Positions 28,802-38,271 of a DNA stretch of 43,517 nucleotides are shown here, piece by piece. The notes under the pieces were generated by a model that worked only from the letters and a program-made list of their open reading frames with translations, made no database searches and had not been told where the DNA came from. This stretch comes from a virus, in the IMG/VR virus record IMGVR_UViG_3300032665_000070, positions 1 to 43,517 of that record; one strand, 5' to 3'. Numbering within the stretch: position 1 is the first letter of the stretch; the number at the start of each line of letters is the position of its first letter. The position numbers and the translations under genes are program-made.

Positions 28802-30974
28802 GAAGAAATTTAATTCAAAGATCGTTGTAGCAGCCGGTGAGTATGAGGGTCTTAGTACTGAAGAATTAAAATCAATGGGCATGCAAGTCCATGAACCAAA
28901 GCCTCGAGAAACTTCTAGTTCAGAAGAGGCAGGTGGTAGGCCACAGTTCTCGCAACTGCGTACTGTCAGTAGAGAACCTCTTCAAAGAGACCCTATAATC
29001 AATTATAGACCCGATCGAAACTTATCTGCTGAAGAGCGAGTCGAAGTATCACGGGTTGATCCTGAGGAATTTGAAGCTAAAAAACGTAAGATTTTAGAAA
29101 ACAAGAATCCTGAATCTATCGCTAGAACTAGCAGACAACGTCAGAATAGAAGTGATATGCACTTGAAGAGAGCTGTGCTCTCTTTGATCGATCGAACAGC
29201 TAGAGAAGCTTATCCATGCACCGATTGTAATGGTGCTAAAAACGGTGGTAAGCCAATTGTGCCCACCGAAAGTGACCAAACACCAGAATTCTGTAGTTGT
29301 GGTAATACTGGTACTTCTTTAAAAAATCCGTTAAGAGATGTTTTTAATTTAAAGAAGTATGCTAAAAATCACAATAAAGCAGCAGCTTACCACGAGAAAT
29401 ATTGCACAGAAAGAGCTTGTGGTACAAGATGTGTTCTAAACGCTCACCCATTGTGTGGTCACACTGATTCACAATGCAATAGCAGCTGCAAACACTATGC
29501 TGAACCATGTGGGCATATAGAAGAAAACCCAGAAGATAATTGTAAATCTTGCAAAAATAGAGGCATGATTGATAGGTTCCGTGCCCGAGCAATTAATTCT
29601 GGCGGTGAAGAAAAGCTGGATGAAAAACAGACGCACAGTAGACCTGGGTCTAATCCTGATGTTGCTAGCGTAACTGCACCGATCTCAGTAGTAGATGGCT
29701 TTAAACCGATTGCTACTGCATGGGATATGTTGGGTGGTAGGGAAGATAGCCCCATCCAAAAGTTTACACCAATAACTTTTACAAACCATGATACGTCTAA
29801 CCCAGATGCTGATACAAGAGAAGGTGAACATCAACCTAATTTTGAAACTTATTACACATCAACTGCAGACCAATACACGGGTGTTCCTAGGACTCCTAAG
29901 AATGAGCATGGAATATCTCGGATCATGCCATCGCATAATACACCAGAAAACTGGTTTAAATCGATTTTTAAACAAAAGCTGATAAGAGATGATTCATCGT
30001 CTGTACGTGGTTATAAAGACAAACAGATGTGTGGTGTGGTCACGCACGTTAATAGAAGAGGTACAAAGTGCCATATTCTTGTCCGTGGCAATAACCAAGA
30101 AAATATACGGTCAGAACGCGGTACCCGTACACTTGGTCGACCAGATAGGAATATAGCCCTCGATGCTGGTGAGGGTATTAATCAATCATTCGATCGTGAT
30201 TCTTCCGCCGAAGATAATCTGAAGAGATCAAAATTCCAACAGCATGTTTCTAATTTGTTCGATCATCTAAGGCCAATGCATGGCGAGCTGTCACCCGAGG
30301 ATAGAGGCAATTGGATCTATTTGCGCAACGTTCCGATCGATAAGGTTGCTCGAATCAGCGATGTTACAGCACCACTGTTAGCAACTTCGGGGCATGTTAT
30401 GCAAAATATAGACAAAAGTAAAGTAATCGATGGCTATAAAGGTAGTTCAAAGATTAAAGCTAAGACGATCTATAGAAGATCTTTGGGTATTTCAGCGCAA
30501 GAGTTTAGAGAAGGTGCCATTACTACACCCAGTAACTATGCTCGTAAAGCTATGAAATATTTGGGTAAAGATGCTCATAAGGCGCTCGATAAACTTGGAA
30601 TCGATATAAAGCCTGGTCATCCTGAAATCCTATTGCCCGACGTTCTTGGTGCTGATTCTATCCCAAGCGTTAAGAAGCCTACTGACCGTGAATTAAAACC
30701 AGTAGAACCAAGTGGCAAGCAATTTAGCCAAACGGAGCTTCCAAAGTTTAAGATTGACATGCCTATACCAGATATGCCTGACGAAGTCGATTCTATGTCA
30801 TCTGAAGAAAGTCAAAAAGACTTGCACGACACTTTGAGGAAGCACCTCAGAAGGAACCTGAGTGAAAAAGAAATGAATACTGCTATCGAAGGTTTTACTG
30901 AACAAGGTGGCATTCGCGGTGCTCTAAAGAACCTGGGAGAATCCTCGGGCGTAGACGAAGATGAGGATTATTAA
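28794..30974 (+). CDS. Cys-rich protein with zinc knuckles (C)
   Basis: 726 residues from ATG 28794 (MSKKKFNSKIVVAAGEYEG), which overlaps the upstream stop by 8 nt and follows GAAGAGG. FNSK and AAGE occur together at the N-terminus. CTDCNGAKNGG (about 141), CSCGNTG (166), a Cys/His-rich stretch (CTERACGTRC ... CKHYAEPCGH, about 205-240) and CKSCKNRG (249) follow. NLFDHLRPMHGELSPEDRG is the LRP motif. The C-terminal half is Cys-free. Likely paralogue of the 26624 protein. Confidence 0.8.
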   Translation: MSKKKFNSKIVVAAGEYEGLSTEELKSMGMQVHEPKPRETSSSEEAGGRPQFSQLRTVSREPLQRDPIINYRPDRNLSAEERVEVSRVDPEEFEAKKRKILENKNPESIARTSRQRQNRSDMHLKRAVLSLIDRTAREAYPCTDCNGAKNGGKPIVPTESDQTPEFCSCGNTGTSLKNPLRDVFNLKKYAKNHNKAAAYHEKYCTERACGTRCVLNAHPLCGHTDSQCNSSCKHYAEPCGHIEENPEDNCKSCKNRGMIDRFRARAINSGGEEKLDEKQTHSRPGSNPDVASVTAPISVVDGFKPIATAWDMLGGREDSPIQKFTPITFTNHDTSNPDADTREGEHQPNFETYYTSTADQYTGVPRTPKNEHGISRIMPSHNTPENWFKSIFKQKLIRDDSSSVRGYKDKQMCGVVTHVNRRGTKCHILVRGNNQENIRSERGTRTLGRPDRNIALDAGEGINQSFDRDSSAEDNLKRSKFQQHVSNLFDHLRPMHGELSPEDRGNWIYLRNVPIDKVARISDVTAPLLATSGHVMQNIDKSKVIDGYKGSSKIKAKTIYRRSLGISAQEFREGAITTPSNYARKAMKYLGKDAHKALDKLGIDIKPGHPEILLPDVLGADSIPSVKKPTDRELKPVEPSGKQFSQTELPKFKIDMPIPDMPDEVDSMSSEESQKDLHDTLRKHLRRNLSEKEMNTAIEGFTEQGGIRGALKNLGESSGVDEDEDY

Positions 30975-31417
30975 TGAATAAGAAGATAAGTTATATAGAG
31001 CCAAAGGATGCTCCAGCTGGAGTTCCTTGCAGATTCTGTGATATGCCTGCTAACACCGATGGGCTTGGACCAGTCTTTATTGATGGAACAGCTGTTGATA
31101 AGAAAAGGCCATTATTCTCACACGCCTATTGCCTGTTGAATTCTGGTGGATTAAAACAAGATAATCAAGATTTCTCTCTGCAAAATTTATTGCCTAACAA
31201 TCTAAAGAGTGACAAAACGAATAATTTAGATGGTATTGCACCAAAGCCAATAATGACTGCTAGCTCAGAAGAAGATATCTGGGCTTTTGCTAACAAAAAC
31301 CGTTTTTTTACTGCAAATGGTAACAAAATAGATGGTGTTGACCCAGCTGTTCAACCCGACGCCAAAGAAGAATACGCGGACGATGGTACTGGTGCTCCAA
31401 TACCTCCAAGCAACTAA
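30974..31417 (+). CDS. 147-residue protein with CxxC
   Basis: One-base overlap with the upstream gene. CRFCDMPANTDGLGP (about 19-33) followed by HAYCLL (about 50) forms a possible Cys3His zinc site. MTASSEEDIWAFANKNRFF near the C-terminus contains the TAS motif. Unrecognised. Confidence 0.7.
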   Translation: MNKKISYIEPKDAPAGVPCRFCDMPANTDGLGPVFIDGTAVDKKRPLFSHAYCLLNSGGLKQDNQDFSLQNLLPNNLKSDKTNNLDGIAPKPIMTASSEEDIWAFANKNRFFTANGNKIDGVDPAVQPDAKEEYADDGTGAPIPPSN

Positions 31418-31475
31418 ATAATGTAATTTATAACAGTACATACCATAGAGTGTGTATCCTCGTATAGGAGAAAAC

Positions 31476-32036
31476 ATGGAACCTCGTTTAAACATCAAAG
31501 TAGCTAGCCTTTTCGATAAGAAAGCTGACGCTTCGCCAGACAATAACTTTCAAGACCCAAGCCAGCAATGGATTGGTGACTTTATTGACGAAGACAGCAA
31601 CCACTTCGATAAGAACATGCAGGCTTACGAAGAGCAGCGTCAAGGCTTAGGTGATCAGATCCAACGTTACGTTGATGAATCTCACATGCACGCCACTGAC
31701 GCGAACCCTGCTTCAGACCCAGTACTTATGTCACAGAATCCTGCTTTAGTCAACAGTCGTGATCTCCAAGATGTGCCTACTAAGGCTGCTAGCAAGATTG
31801 CTTCACAATCTAAGGGTTTTCGTAATAGCCAAGCACGACCTGATTTTACAATGGGTGTTGTAGCTAACACGAACAAGGGAACGATTGTAGAATCACGTGT
31901 TGTTGCTGAGACACCAACTACTAAGATTGCTGGAACCGTTATTGCCGTAGGTGACCGTGAGTTCGCTGTTGTTTGGGATGACCGCACTGCCTCTGTAGAA
32001 CGCAAGAGCGATTTCGAATTGGTAATTGCCGAATAA
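31476..32036 (+). CDS. 186-residue probable virion protein
   Basis: ATG 31476 follows AGGAG. MEPRLNIKVASLFDKK opens it, followed by a Gln/Asp-rich helix. The C-terminal 60 residues form a small beta domain (KGTIVESRVVAETPTTKIAG, VGDREFAVVWDDR) resembling an SH3-like barrel. Unrecognised. Confidence 0.7.
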   Translation: MEPRLNIKVASLFDKKADASPDNNFQDPSQQWIGDFIDEDSNHFDKNMQAYEEQRQGLGDQIQRYVDESHMHATDANPASDPVLMSQNPALVNSRDLQDVPTKAASKIASQSKGFRNSQARPDFTMGVVANTNKGTIVESRVVAETPTTKIAGTVIAVGDREFAVVWDDRTASVERKSDFELVIAE

Positions 32037-32040
32037 CGAC

Positions 32041-32673
32041 ATGTTTAGAACTAAAAAAACTAAGATCATTTCTACCCCTGTAGAAGAGGTCCTTGAGGTT
32101 GAAGACCCATTTGTTGAGGAAGTAAAAAATGTTGTGCTTCCTCAACAAGTGGCCAATATAGAATTTTTGACTGTTGATAGCAACAATGGTGACATCCATT
32201 ATGGTACATTGATTGATTATGACGAAAATCTTTATCATTATCAATGGGATAATAAATCGAAACGTATAATGCGTTTAATCGGTGTAGAGATCAACAAGTT
32301 AACTTGGGATCTTTGTGATGATGTGTTGCAGAAGTATTTTGTAAAAGCTAAAAAGCCAAAAGCTAAAGAGCCCATCGGACCACAAATCGAATCGATAATC
32401 AAGGATGCTTTGGTCCCAGTATCAAATGCGTTTAAGAATATTGATAATAAGTTGGATAAAGCATTGATTGCAAAAACAACGCCAACTCCAATTCAGCCTC
32501 CAATGCGAACGCAGCAACCACAACAGGTTCAAAGACCACAAACTATTCAAGCATCATCGAACCATGATGCACCCGCTATCAATGTCGCAGACGATGATAT
32601 CAGTATTAACGCGTTGAGATTTTTAGAAAATTCACAAGATGATGGCCTAGGTATAGATTACATGAGCCTCTAG
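32041..32673 (+). CDS. 210-residue protein with Gln/Pro linker
   Basis: ATG 32041, five bases after the upstream stop, weak ribosome site. A beta domain (IEFLTVDSNNGDIHYGTLID) and coiled-coil-like helix (ESIIKDALVPVSNAFKNID) are followed by a Gln/Pro/Thr linker, then an acidic C-terminus with QASSNHDAP and NALRFLENSQDDGLG. Unknown; possibly structural. Confidence 0.7.
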   Translation: MFRTKKTKIISTPVEEVLEVEDPFVEEVKNVVLPQQVANIEFLTVDSNNGDIHYGTLIDYDENLYHYQWDNKSKRIMRLIGVEINKLTWDLCDDVLQKYFVKAKKPKAKEPIGPQIESIIKDALVPVSNAFKNIDNKLDKALIAKTTPTPIQPPMRTQQPQQVQRPQTIQASSNHDAPAINVADDDISINALRFLENSQDDGLGIDYMSL

Positions 32674-32681
32674 GAGAGATT

Positions 32682-33446
32682 ATGAACGTCGCAGAAGGTA
32701 AAGGCCCAAAGCAAACAAAAAAGACTTGGCCATTGGGCCAGTTCGTTACTATCTACGGTAATGATAGCACCCCAGGAGCGGTAAACCCAGCGATTGTTCC
32801 ATTCCCCACCTCATTTAGTGCTAGTGGTGTTGGCTACTCGACTACGAGCGGCAACGTTGGCTATGCTCAACCAGGTGCATTAAACCCAGGACTCAACCTC
32901 AACGTCAACGGCAATGGTGGCGTCGATGTAAGTTTTGTTTGTGCTCCTGATGCCCAGACAGCTTTAACAGACATACAAGCTATAACTGTCGTGCTTAATG
33001 CAGAAGCGAGTTGGTCTGGTACGTCTTCCTTGGCTTTGCAAGGAACCTATGATAGATTCACACCAAACTCATATTTCTTGAATGCAGCAGCATTATCTGG
33101 AAGCTATTCATCCACTAACTGGGCAACCATAGTAACTGGTACTATCACGACTGCGAATACTCCTGTACTGATGAAAGTTCCATCAACAAGCGGTTATTAT
33201 TATAACGCTTATAGAGTTATAGCTTCAGGTGGCACAGGGATTATTGATTGGGCTATCCCTGGTATGTTTGCTGACCTCAGTGCTATGCAAGTTGGTCAAG
33301 AAGCGAACTGGATCGATGGTGGTATTGGTCAACCCAATATTGCTAGTAATAGCAACATCACTGCGTCTGGTGGTTCTGTAACCAGCTCAACTAAGTCCTC
33401 AGTAGCTTATTCGAACATAAAGTCTAACGAAGATTACATAGGATAG
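32682..33446 (+). CDS. Beta-rich virion structural protein
   Basis: 254 residues after TAGGAGAG. Gly/Ser/Thr/Asn-rich throughout, low in charge, with repeated short beta strands, typical of head-fibre or decoration proteins. No Cys cluster apart from FVCAPD. The position before the portal supports a head or neck role. Family not named. Confidence 0.7.
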   Translation: MNVAEGKGPKQTKKTWPLGQFVTIYGNDSTPGAVNPAIVPFPTSFSASGVGYSTTSGNVGYAQPGALNPGLNLNVNGNGGVDVSFVCAPDAQTALTDIQAITVVLNAEASWSGTSSLALQGTYDRFTPNSYFLNAAALSGSYSSTNWATIVTGTITTANTPVLMKVPSTSGYYYNAYRVIASGGTGIIDWAIPGMFADLSAMQVGQEANWIDGGIGQPNIASNSNITASGGSVTSSTKSSVAYSNIKSNEDYIG

Positions 33447-33453
33447 GAATACC

Positions 33454-33642
33454 ATGGAACGTGAACAGAATATAAGAACAGCCAAGATTCGTCTAGTTGG
33501 TGCTAACTTCGATTTCAATGGTAACCCAATCATCCAGAACAAGGGTGGCGGAGTAGTGCGCTTCAGTGGTAACATAGATCAATACCCATGTGGTCACCAG
33601 TCTATCCCAGGCGTAAATGCCTGTAGCTGCACACTTTACTAG
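33454..33642 (+). CDS. 62-residue protein, Cys-rich end
   Basis: AGGAA precedes ATG 33454. A beta-rich domain ending QYPCGHQSIPGVNACSCTLY, with three Cys and a His that could bind metal. Unrecognised. Confidence 0.65.
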   Translation: MEREQNIRTAKIRLVGANFDFNGNPIIQNKGGGVVRFSGNIDQYPCGHQSIPGVNACSCTLY

Positions 33643-33654
33643 AAAGATCCTTTA

Positions 33655-36600
33655 ATGGCATCAAAAGACTGGAGTGCTTCAACGGAATTAAACCGTATGA
33701 AGACAGCTGGTATCACGCTACCAAAGAACCCTATCGCTGGACGTGTTGCCGCACGAGACATGCTTGACAGGGCTAAGACCAGTGGATCAATGCTTAATGA
33801 AATTGGTCCAATGGCTACAGCTTTGGGTGGTCCGCCAGAAGGACGCCAACGTCTAAACAACTTAAAGCAAGGTTTTAATCTAGAGGGTGTTGCTAACACT
33901 CCTAATAGAAGATTAGCTGCAGCGACTGGATCAGATGCCCAATGGGCGCTTCCTAAGCTGCATGATCCATTTGAATACTGGCGTGAGCGTTGCGTTTTAC
34001 CGGGGGAAGAAATTACTCTCCTAGATGGTCCAAAAAAGATTGAAGACGTTACCTACGGTGATCGAGCTCTTACCCACATGGGTAGATATCGTCGTGTACT
34101 TGATCTTGGCAACCAAGAGTATGAGGGTAAAGTTTATCAACTGAAGCCTCGTTACCGTACTGCTATCAACGTTACCGCTGACCACCCCATTTGGACACTT
34201 CGTGAAGATGGTGGACAATTTATTCATGTCCAGGATTTAAAGCCAAACGACAAAATTCTTTTCCCAGTAGACCGCCGTATCGAAGATAAAGAATTCATTA
34301 ATCTTACAGAAATAATTGATCATTCTGATTTGGTTATCGAGAATGGTTATTTCACTCGCAAGTTAAGCGAAAAGTATGGTGCAGCACCAAAGCGTCTTCG
34401 TGGGAAACCAGGACGACCAATTAATTCATTGCCAGTAGAGATTGAATTAACTGATGATTTCCTATGGTTTCTTGGTCTATATATTGCTGAAGGATCTACT
34501 GGTGGACCGGACAATAAGACAATTCACATTGCTTTGTCCACAAAAGAAACAGATTTAATAAATAGAACAGTAAATGTCCTTGAAAAACTCACTGGCAAAG
34601 TAGCAGATATTCGTGATCATACAAAATATGGTGATAATTCTGTAATTGTTGAATTAGCGAATCTTCCATTGTCTCGTGCTCTACCAATTCTTTGTGGTAA
34701 GGGTTCATATAACAAGCATTTCCCAGAGTGGGCACAATTTTTGCCAGAAGAGAAGCAGAAAGCCCTTCTTCGTGGGTACTTCGATGGAGACGGCTGCTAC
34801 CAGCCAGATATCTCTTCTTGTTTTACTTCTTCTAACCATTTGCGTGATCAAATTCTTCAAATGATGGCCAGAAATGGTTTCTTCCCTTCTGTGTATCACA
34901 GAACAACTAAGTCATTCTCAAAGAAGATTGACGGCAAGAATATAGTACTCAGCCGAACAGAAAATAGTGCATTCCTTAACTGGATGGACATCCACATTTT
35001 TGATGAGATCGATGATGATGTTATTGTCAAGCGTGGACGCAAATACCCAATCGAACACGTTGCGGAAGGTGTATGGATTCCAGTTGAAGAAGTAATCGAA
35101 TCGGATTACAAAGGTACTATTTATAGTCTGACCATTACAGAAGACCACTCATACTGTGTTTCTGGTATTGCCACGAGAAACACATGGTGGTTCAACATGG
35201 AGGACCCTGATGAACAAACTCGTAAGATTCGTGACTGGGCTAGATTACTCTATTCTACTCACCACCTTGTACCTAGTTTAATTGATATCTATACTAGATT
35301 CCCTCTCCTAGATATCGAATTGGTTCACCCAGATAAGCGGATCGCTGATTTCTATAATGAACTATTCTTTGATAGCTTAGACTACCAAGAATTTCTTTTT
35401 GACCTTGGCCGTGAGCACTGGACTGTTGGTGAAGTATTCGCTATGGGTTCTTGGCATGATGGTATTGGTGCTTGGGAAGAAGATGAGATCATCAACCCCA
35501 ATGATGTTATCGTCGCTAAAAATCGTGCTCTCAGAACTTATCAATATCATGTTAAGGTCCCTGAAGAAATTAAGCGCCTTATCGAACGTCGTGATCCTCC
35601 GCAAGAGTATGCAATGCTTATGCAACTCTACCCAGATGTTGTAGCCTGGGCACGACAAGATAAAGAGATTCCTGTTTCAGATGTAATTATGAAGCAGATT
35701 AAATTTAAGTGCGTTGTTGGTTCTACTGATATAATGACCCCAACTGGTCCTGTCCAGGCAAGAGACCTTGCTGTTGGCGATGAAGTGCTCGCATGGGATG
35801 AGACTACGAATAAGATTGTTCGCAGTACCGTTAGTCACCAAGGTATTAATGAACCAGAACCAATCTATTGGATCACAACTAAGCAAGGTCGAAAGATTGG
35901 TGTTAACTCGGAGCACCCATTCCTTACTGATAATGGCTGGGTAGAAGCTGCCGATCTTTCTATCGGAACAAATTTGTTGGTCGGCCATTCGTATAATCCT
36001 GAGATGATTAGCAATGTATCGACCGATGAAGCAAGATTCTTTGGTTTAATGGTTGGTGATGGTAGCTATGGCCATAAAACGATTATGTTCCACAATGAAG
36101 ACAAAGAAATACTAAATTGGATGAATGAATTCGTTGCCGGATATAGTTGCAAACTATCGCAAGCCGGTGACCGTGAGATATCATTCGTTATTTCACAGGG
36201 TGAACAAACAAAAAATCCTAATTTAATCAAGAAATTAATCGTAGATGCTGGTATCAAGGGGCAAACTACTTATACAAAGAGAGTCCCGTCTTGTATTTGG
36301 GATGGTGGGCCTGAAGTTTGGGGAGCTTTTCTTGCTGGTTATCTAGATACTGATGGTCATGTTGACTCAAATGGCATGGTTGTATGGACTAGTATGAACC
36401 GTTCACTGCTTGAAGATTGTCAAACATTGTTGTCATTCCTCGGAGTAGAATCAAGAATCTATGACGTGCCTAAATATGACTATGCACCGGATTCTGGTTA
36501 TGGTCACCGTCTAATTGTTGGCAAGCAAGAGGCTAAGTCTTTGCTATCTCATTATGTGCAACCGCTTTGTTCAAGAAAGCAAGTTCCTAACACTACGCCT

Positions 36601-38217
36601 ATTAGAAATACACGCCCATCTAAATTCCCATATGATCAAATTGTAAAAATTGAAATGGGTATTGATGAAGAAACAATGGCCATTGGAATTGATGAGCACC
36701 ATACCCACATTACTGCTGGCCTTGTAACGCACAATACCAACCCGTGGAGCGAGCATGGTACTCCTATCCTTCTTCGTGCTTTTCGTATGCTTATGCTTGA
36801 GGAGTCCCTTAACGCCGCGCAAGATGCTATTGCCGACCGTCTGTATTCTCCTCTTATTCTGGCTACTCTGGGTCTTCCTGACGTAGACCAAGACGGTCCA
36901 TGGATCCCAGACGCCATGGAACTTCAAAGCCTGAGAGATGACCTCTCCATGGCTATCAACTCTGACTTCCGCTTGATGACCTACCACCACGGTTTGCAGA
37001 TCCAAAACGCTTTTGGTCGTGAAAGTATGCCACGACTAGACCAGGATTTCCTCAGAGTTCAGACTAATGTCATGGGTGTATTCGGCATTGGTTCAGACCT
37101 CATTCAGGGCGGTCAAGGCGGCACTTACGCCAGTGGTGCTCTCAACCGTGAACTTATTACTCAAATGCTTAGCACCTACCAGCATAAGATTGAGAAGTTT
37201 ATTCGTAGCCGTATGGAACCAGTCGCAGAAAGACAAGGTCACTATGAAATGCGTAACGTGGGCGGTCAGATGGTTCCTGTTATGGAAACTGTCCTCATGG
37301 TTGATGAAGAGACTGGTGCTGAATATGTTGAAGAACGACCCAAACTAGCAATCCCCGAAGTTAGATTCCGTAGTATGAACCTACGTGATGAGACCGTAGA
37401 ACGTGGTTTCTTGCAGCAATTGAGCGCAGCTGGGTTCCCAATCTCTCTTAGCACTCTTGCTGTCAATATACCAATTGACTTCGACGATGAAGTTTCAGCA
37501 CGAAAAGAAGAGAAGATTAAGACAGTCGTCGCTGAGCAACAATTTAAGAAGGAACTGTTCGACCGCTTGTACACGTTACAGCTTCCAATACCACCAGAAT
37601 ATGTGCAGGAATACCAGGCCTACCTTGCGATGCTTGAAGACCCATCGCTTGGTGCACAGCTTGCTCCAGGAGCTATGGCTGGCCTTGTAACGCCTCCAAG
37701 TGCTCCTAACATGACTGGCAATACCGCAGGCAATAGTGATGCCGCAGCTGGTGCTCAAGTGTACCCTAGCATCAATCAAGAAGCTCAACAGCGTCAACGC
37801 CCAGAAGAAAGCTATGAGCAGCGCAAAAATCAGCCTAAGCCTTCTAAAAAGGGTCCAAAGAATGGTCCTAAGAAGAAGACTGCATCTGTGTCCGGCTGGG
37901 ATGAAGACGATGAGTTCGATGAGTTCACAGGCCGAGTTGAATACGGTGATCGTATGAAGTTTGCAGTGCCTTTTGAACAGAAGAAGCGTAAGCGTATGAA
38001 GCTCGCTTCTGGTATGAAGATTATTGTTGATGATAGCTATGAGAAGTTTGATGAAGATCAATTCAAACAAAATCTTGCATCATTGATCGATGATCCAATG
38101 ATCACAGAACCAACAGACTTGAATGAACACAGTAGTGGTGAAGGCGGCATGGACCAGCCTGCACGAAAGCAAATTGATCCTACTGTAGAAGAACCTTTCC
38201 CAGCAAACGATTTATAA
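33655..38217 (+). CDS. Portal protein interrupted by two inteins
   Basis: 1520 codons encode a portal of 781 residues after removal of inteins at residues 113-509 and 686-1027. Extein features: WWFNMEDPDEQTRKIRDW, a helical body with HLVPSLIDIYTRFPLLD, RAFRMLMLEESLNAAQDAIADRLYSP, IQGGQGGTYASGAL, and a long acidic/basic C-terminus. The portal is the dodecameric gate for DNA packaging. The position before protease, scaffold and capsid genes supports the call. The C-terminal KTASVSGWDEDDEF and KLASGMKIIVDDSY carry the recurrent AS motif. A T-tailed hairpin follows. Confidence 0.88.
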   Translation: MASKDWSASTELNRMKTAGITLPKNPIAGRVAARDMLDRAKTSGSMLNEIGPMATALGGPPEGRQRLNNLKQGFNLEGVANTPNRRLAAATGSDAQWALPKLHDPFEYWRERCVLPGEEITLLDGPKKIEDVTYGDRALTHMGRYRRVLDLGNQEYEGKVYQLKPRYRTAINVTADHPIWTLREDGGQFIHVQDLKPNDKILFPVDRRIEDKEFINLTEIIDHSDLVIENGYFTRKLSEKYGAAPKRLRGKPGRPINSLPVEIELTDDFLWFLGLYIAEGSTGGPDNKTIHIALSTKETDLINRTVNVLEKLTGKVADIRDHTKYGDNSVIVELANLPLSRALPILCGKGSYNKHFPEWAQFLPEEKQKALLRGYFDGDGCYQPDISSCFTSSNHLRDQILQMMARNGFFPSVYHRTTKSFSKKIDGKNIVLSRTENSAFLNWMDIHIFDEIDDDVIVKRGRKYPIEHVAEGVWIPVEEVIESDYKGTIYSLTITEDHSYCVSGIATRNTWWFNMEDPDEQTRKIRDWARLLYSTHHLVPSLIDIYTRFPLLDIELVHPDKRIADFYNELFFDSLDYQEFLFDLGREHWTVGEVFAMGSWHDGIGAWEEDEIINPNDVIVAKNRALRTYQYHVKVPEEIKRLIERRDPPQEYAMLMQLYPDVVAWARQDKEIPVSDVIMKQIKFKCVVGSTDIMTPTGPVQARDLAVGDEVLAWDETTNKIVRSTVSHQGINEPEPIYWITTKQGRKIGVNSEHPFLTDNGWVEAADLSIGTNLLVGHSYNPEMISNVSTDEARFFGLMVGDGSYGHKTIMFHNEDKEILNWMNEFVAGYSCKLSQAGDREISFVISQGEQTKNPNLIKKLIVDAGIKGQTTYTKRVPSCIWDGGPEVWGAFLAGYLDTDGHVDSNGMVVWTSMNRSLLEDCQTLLSFLGVESRIYDVPKYDYAPDSGYGHRLIVGKQEAKSLLSHYVQPLCSRKQVPNTTPIRNTRPSKFPYDQIVKIEMGIDEETMAIGIDEHHTHITAGLVTHNTNPWSEHGTPILLRAFRMLMLEESLNAAQDAIADRLYSPLILATLGLPDVDQDGPWIPDAMELQSLRDDLSMAINSDFRLMTYHHGLQIQNAFGRESMPRLDQDFLRVQTNVMGVFGIGSDLIQGGQGGTYASGALNRELITQMLSTYQHKIEKFIRSRMEPVAERQGHYEMRNVGGQMVPVMETVLMVDEETGAEYVEERPKLAIPEVRFRSMNLRDETVERGFLQQLSAAGFPISLSTLAVNIPIDFDDEVSARKEEKIKTVVAEQQFKKELFDRLYTLQLPIPPEYVQEYQAYLAMLEDPSLGAQLAPGAMAGLVTPPSAPNMTGNTAGNSDAAAGAQVYPSINQEAQQRQRPEESYEQRKNQPKPSKKGPKNGPKKKTASVSGWDEDDEFDEFTGRVEYGDRMKFAVPFEQKKRKRMKLASGMKIIVDDSYEKFDEDQFKQNLASLIDDPMITEPTDLNEHSSGEGGMDQPARKQIDPTVEEPFPANDL
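33991..35181 (+). mobile_element. Portal intein 1 with two LAGLIDADG motifs
   Basis: 397 residues, Cys1 (CVLPGEEITLL) to ...GIATRN, then Thr+1. Block B VTADHPIW is intact. LAGLIDADG motifs: WFLGLYIAEGS and LLRGYFDGDGC. The penultimate residue is Arg instead of the usual His, which may slow C-terminal cleavage; an upstream His (EDHSYCV) may compensate. Confidence 0.92.
35710..36735 (+). mobile_element. Portal intein 2 with two LAGLIDADG motifs
   Basis: 342 residues, Cys1 (CVVGSTDIMTPTGPV) to ...LVTHN, then Thr+1. Block B is NSEH instead of TxxH. LAGLIDADG motifs: RFFGLMVGDGS and FLAGYLDTDGH. It is unrelated in insertion site to intein 1 and has the canonical His-Asn end. Confidence 0.92.
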
Positions 38218-38228
38218 CAACATGAATT

Positions 38229-38257
38229 ATGCATTAATTAATAGATAATGCATTTTT
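38229..38257 (+). terminator. AT-rich hairpin with T-tail after portal
   Basis: ATGCATTA/TAATGCAT, perfect 8-bp stem, then TTTT, 11 nt after the portal stop. Low GC makes it a weak or partial terminator that could lower expression of downstream genes or protect the portal 3' end. Confidence 0.5.
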
Positions 38258-38271
38258 AATCAGGAGTTTTA

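Noticed and set aside
33991-36735. Inteins as free-standing homing endonuclease genes
   Set aside because: They are in frame with the portal, have splice-junction residues, and lack their own starts and ribosome sites.
37576-38070. Minus-strand ORF opposite the portal C-terminus
   Set aside because: Antisense to conserved portal coding sequence, with no ribosome site or partner genes.
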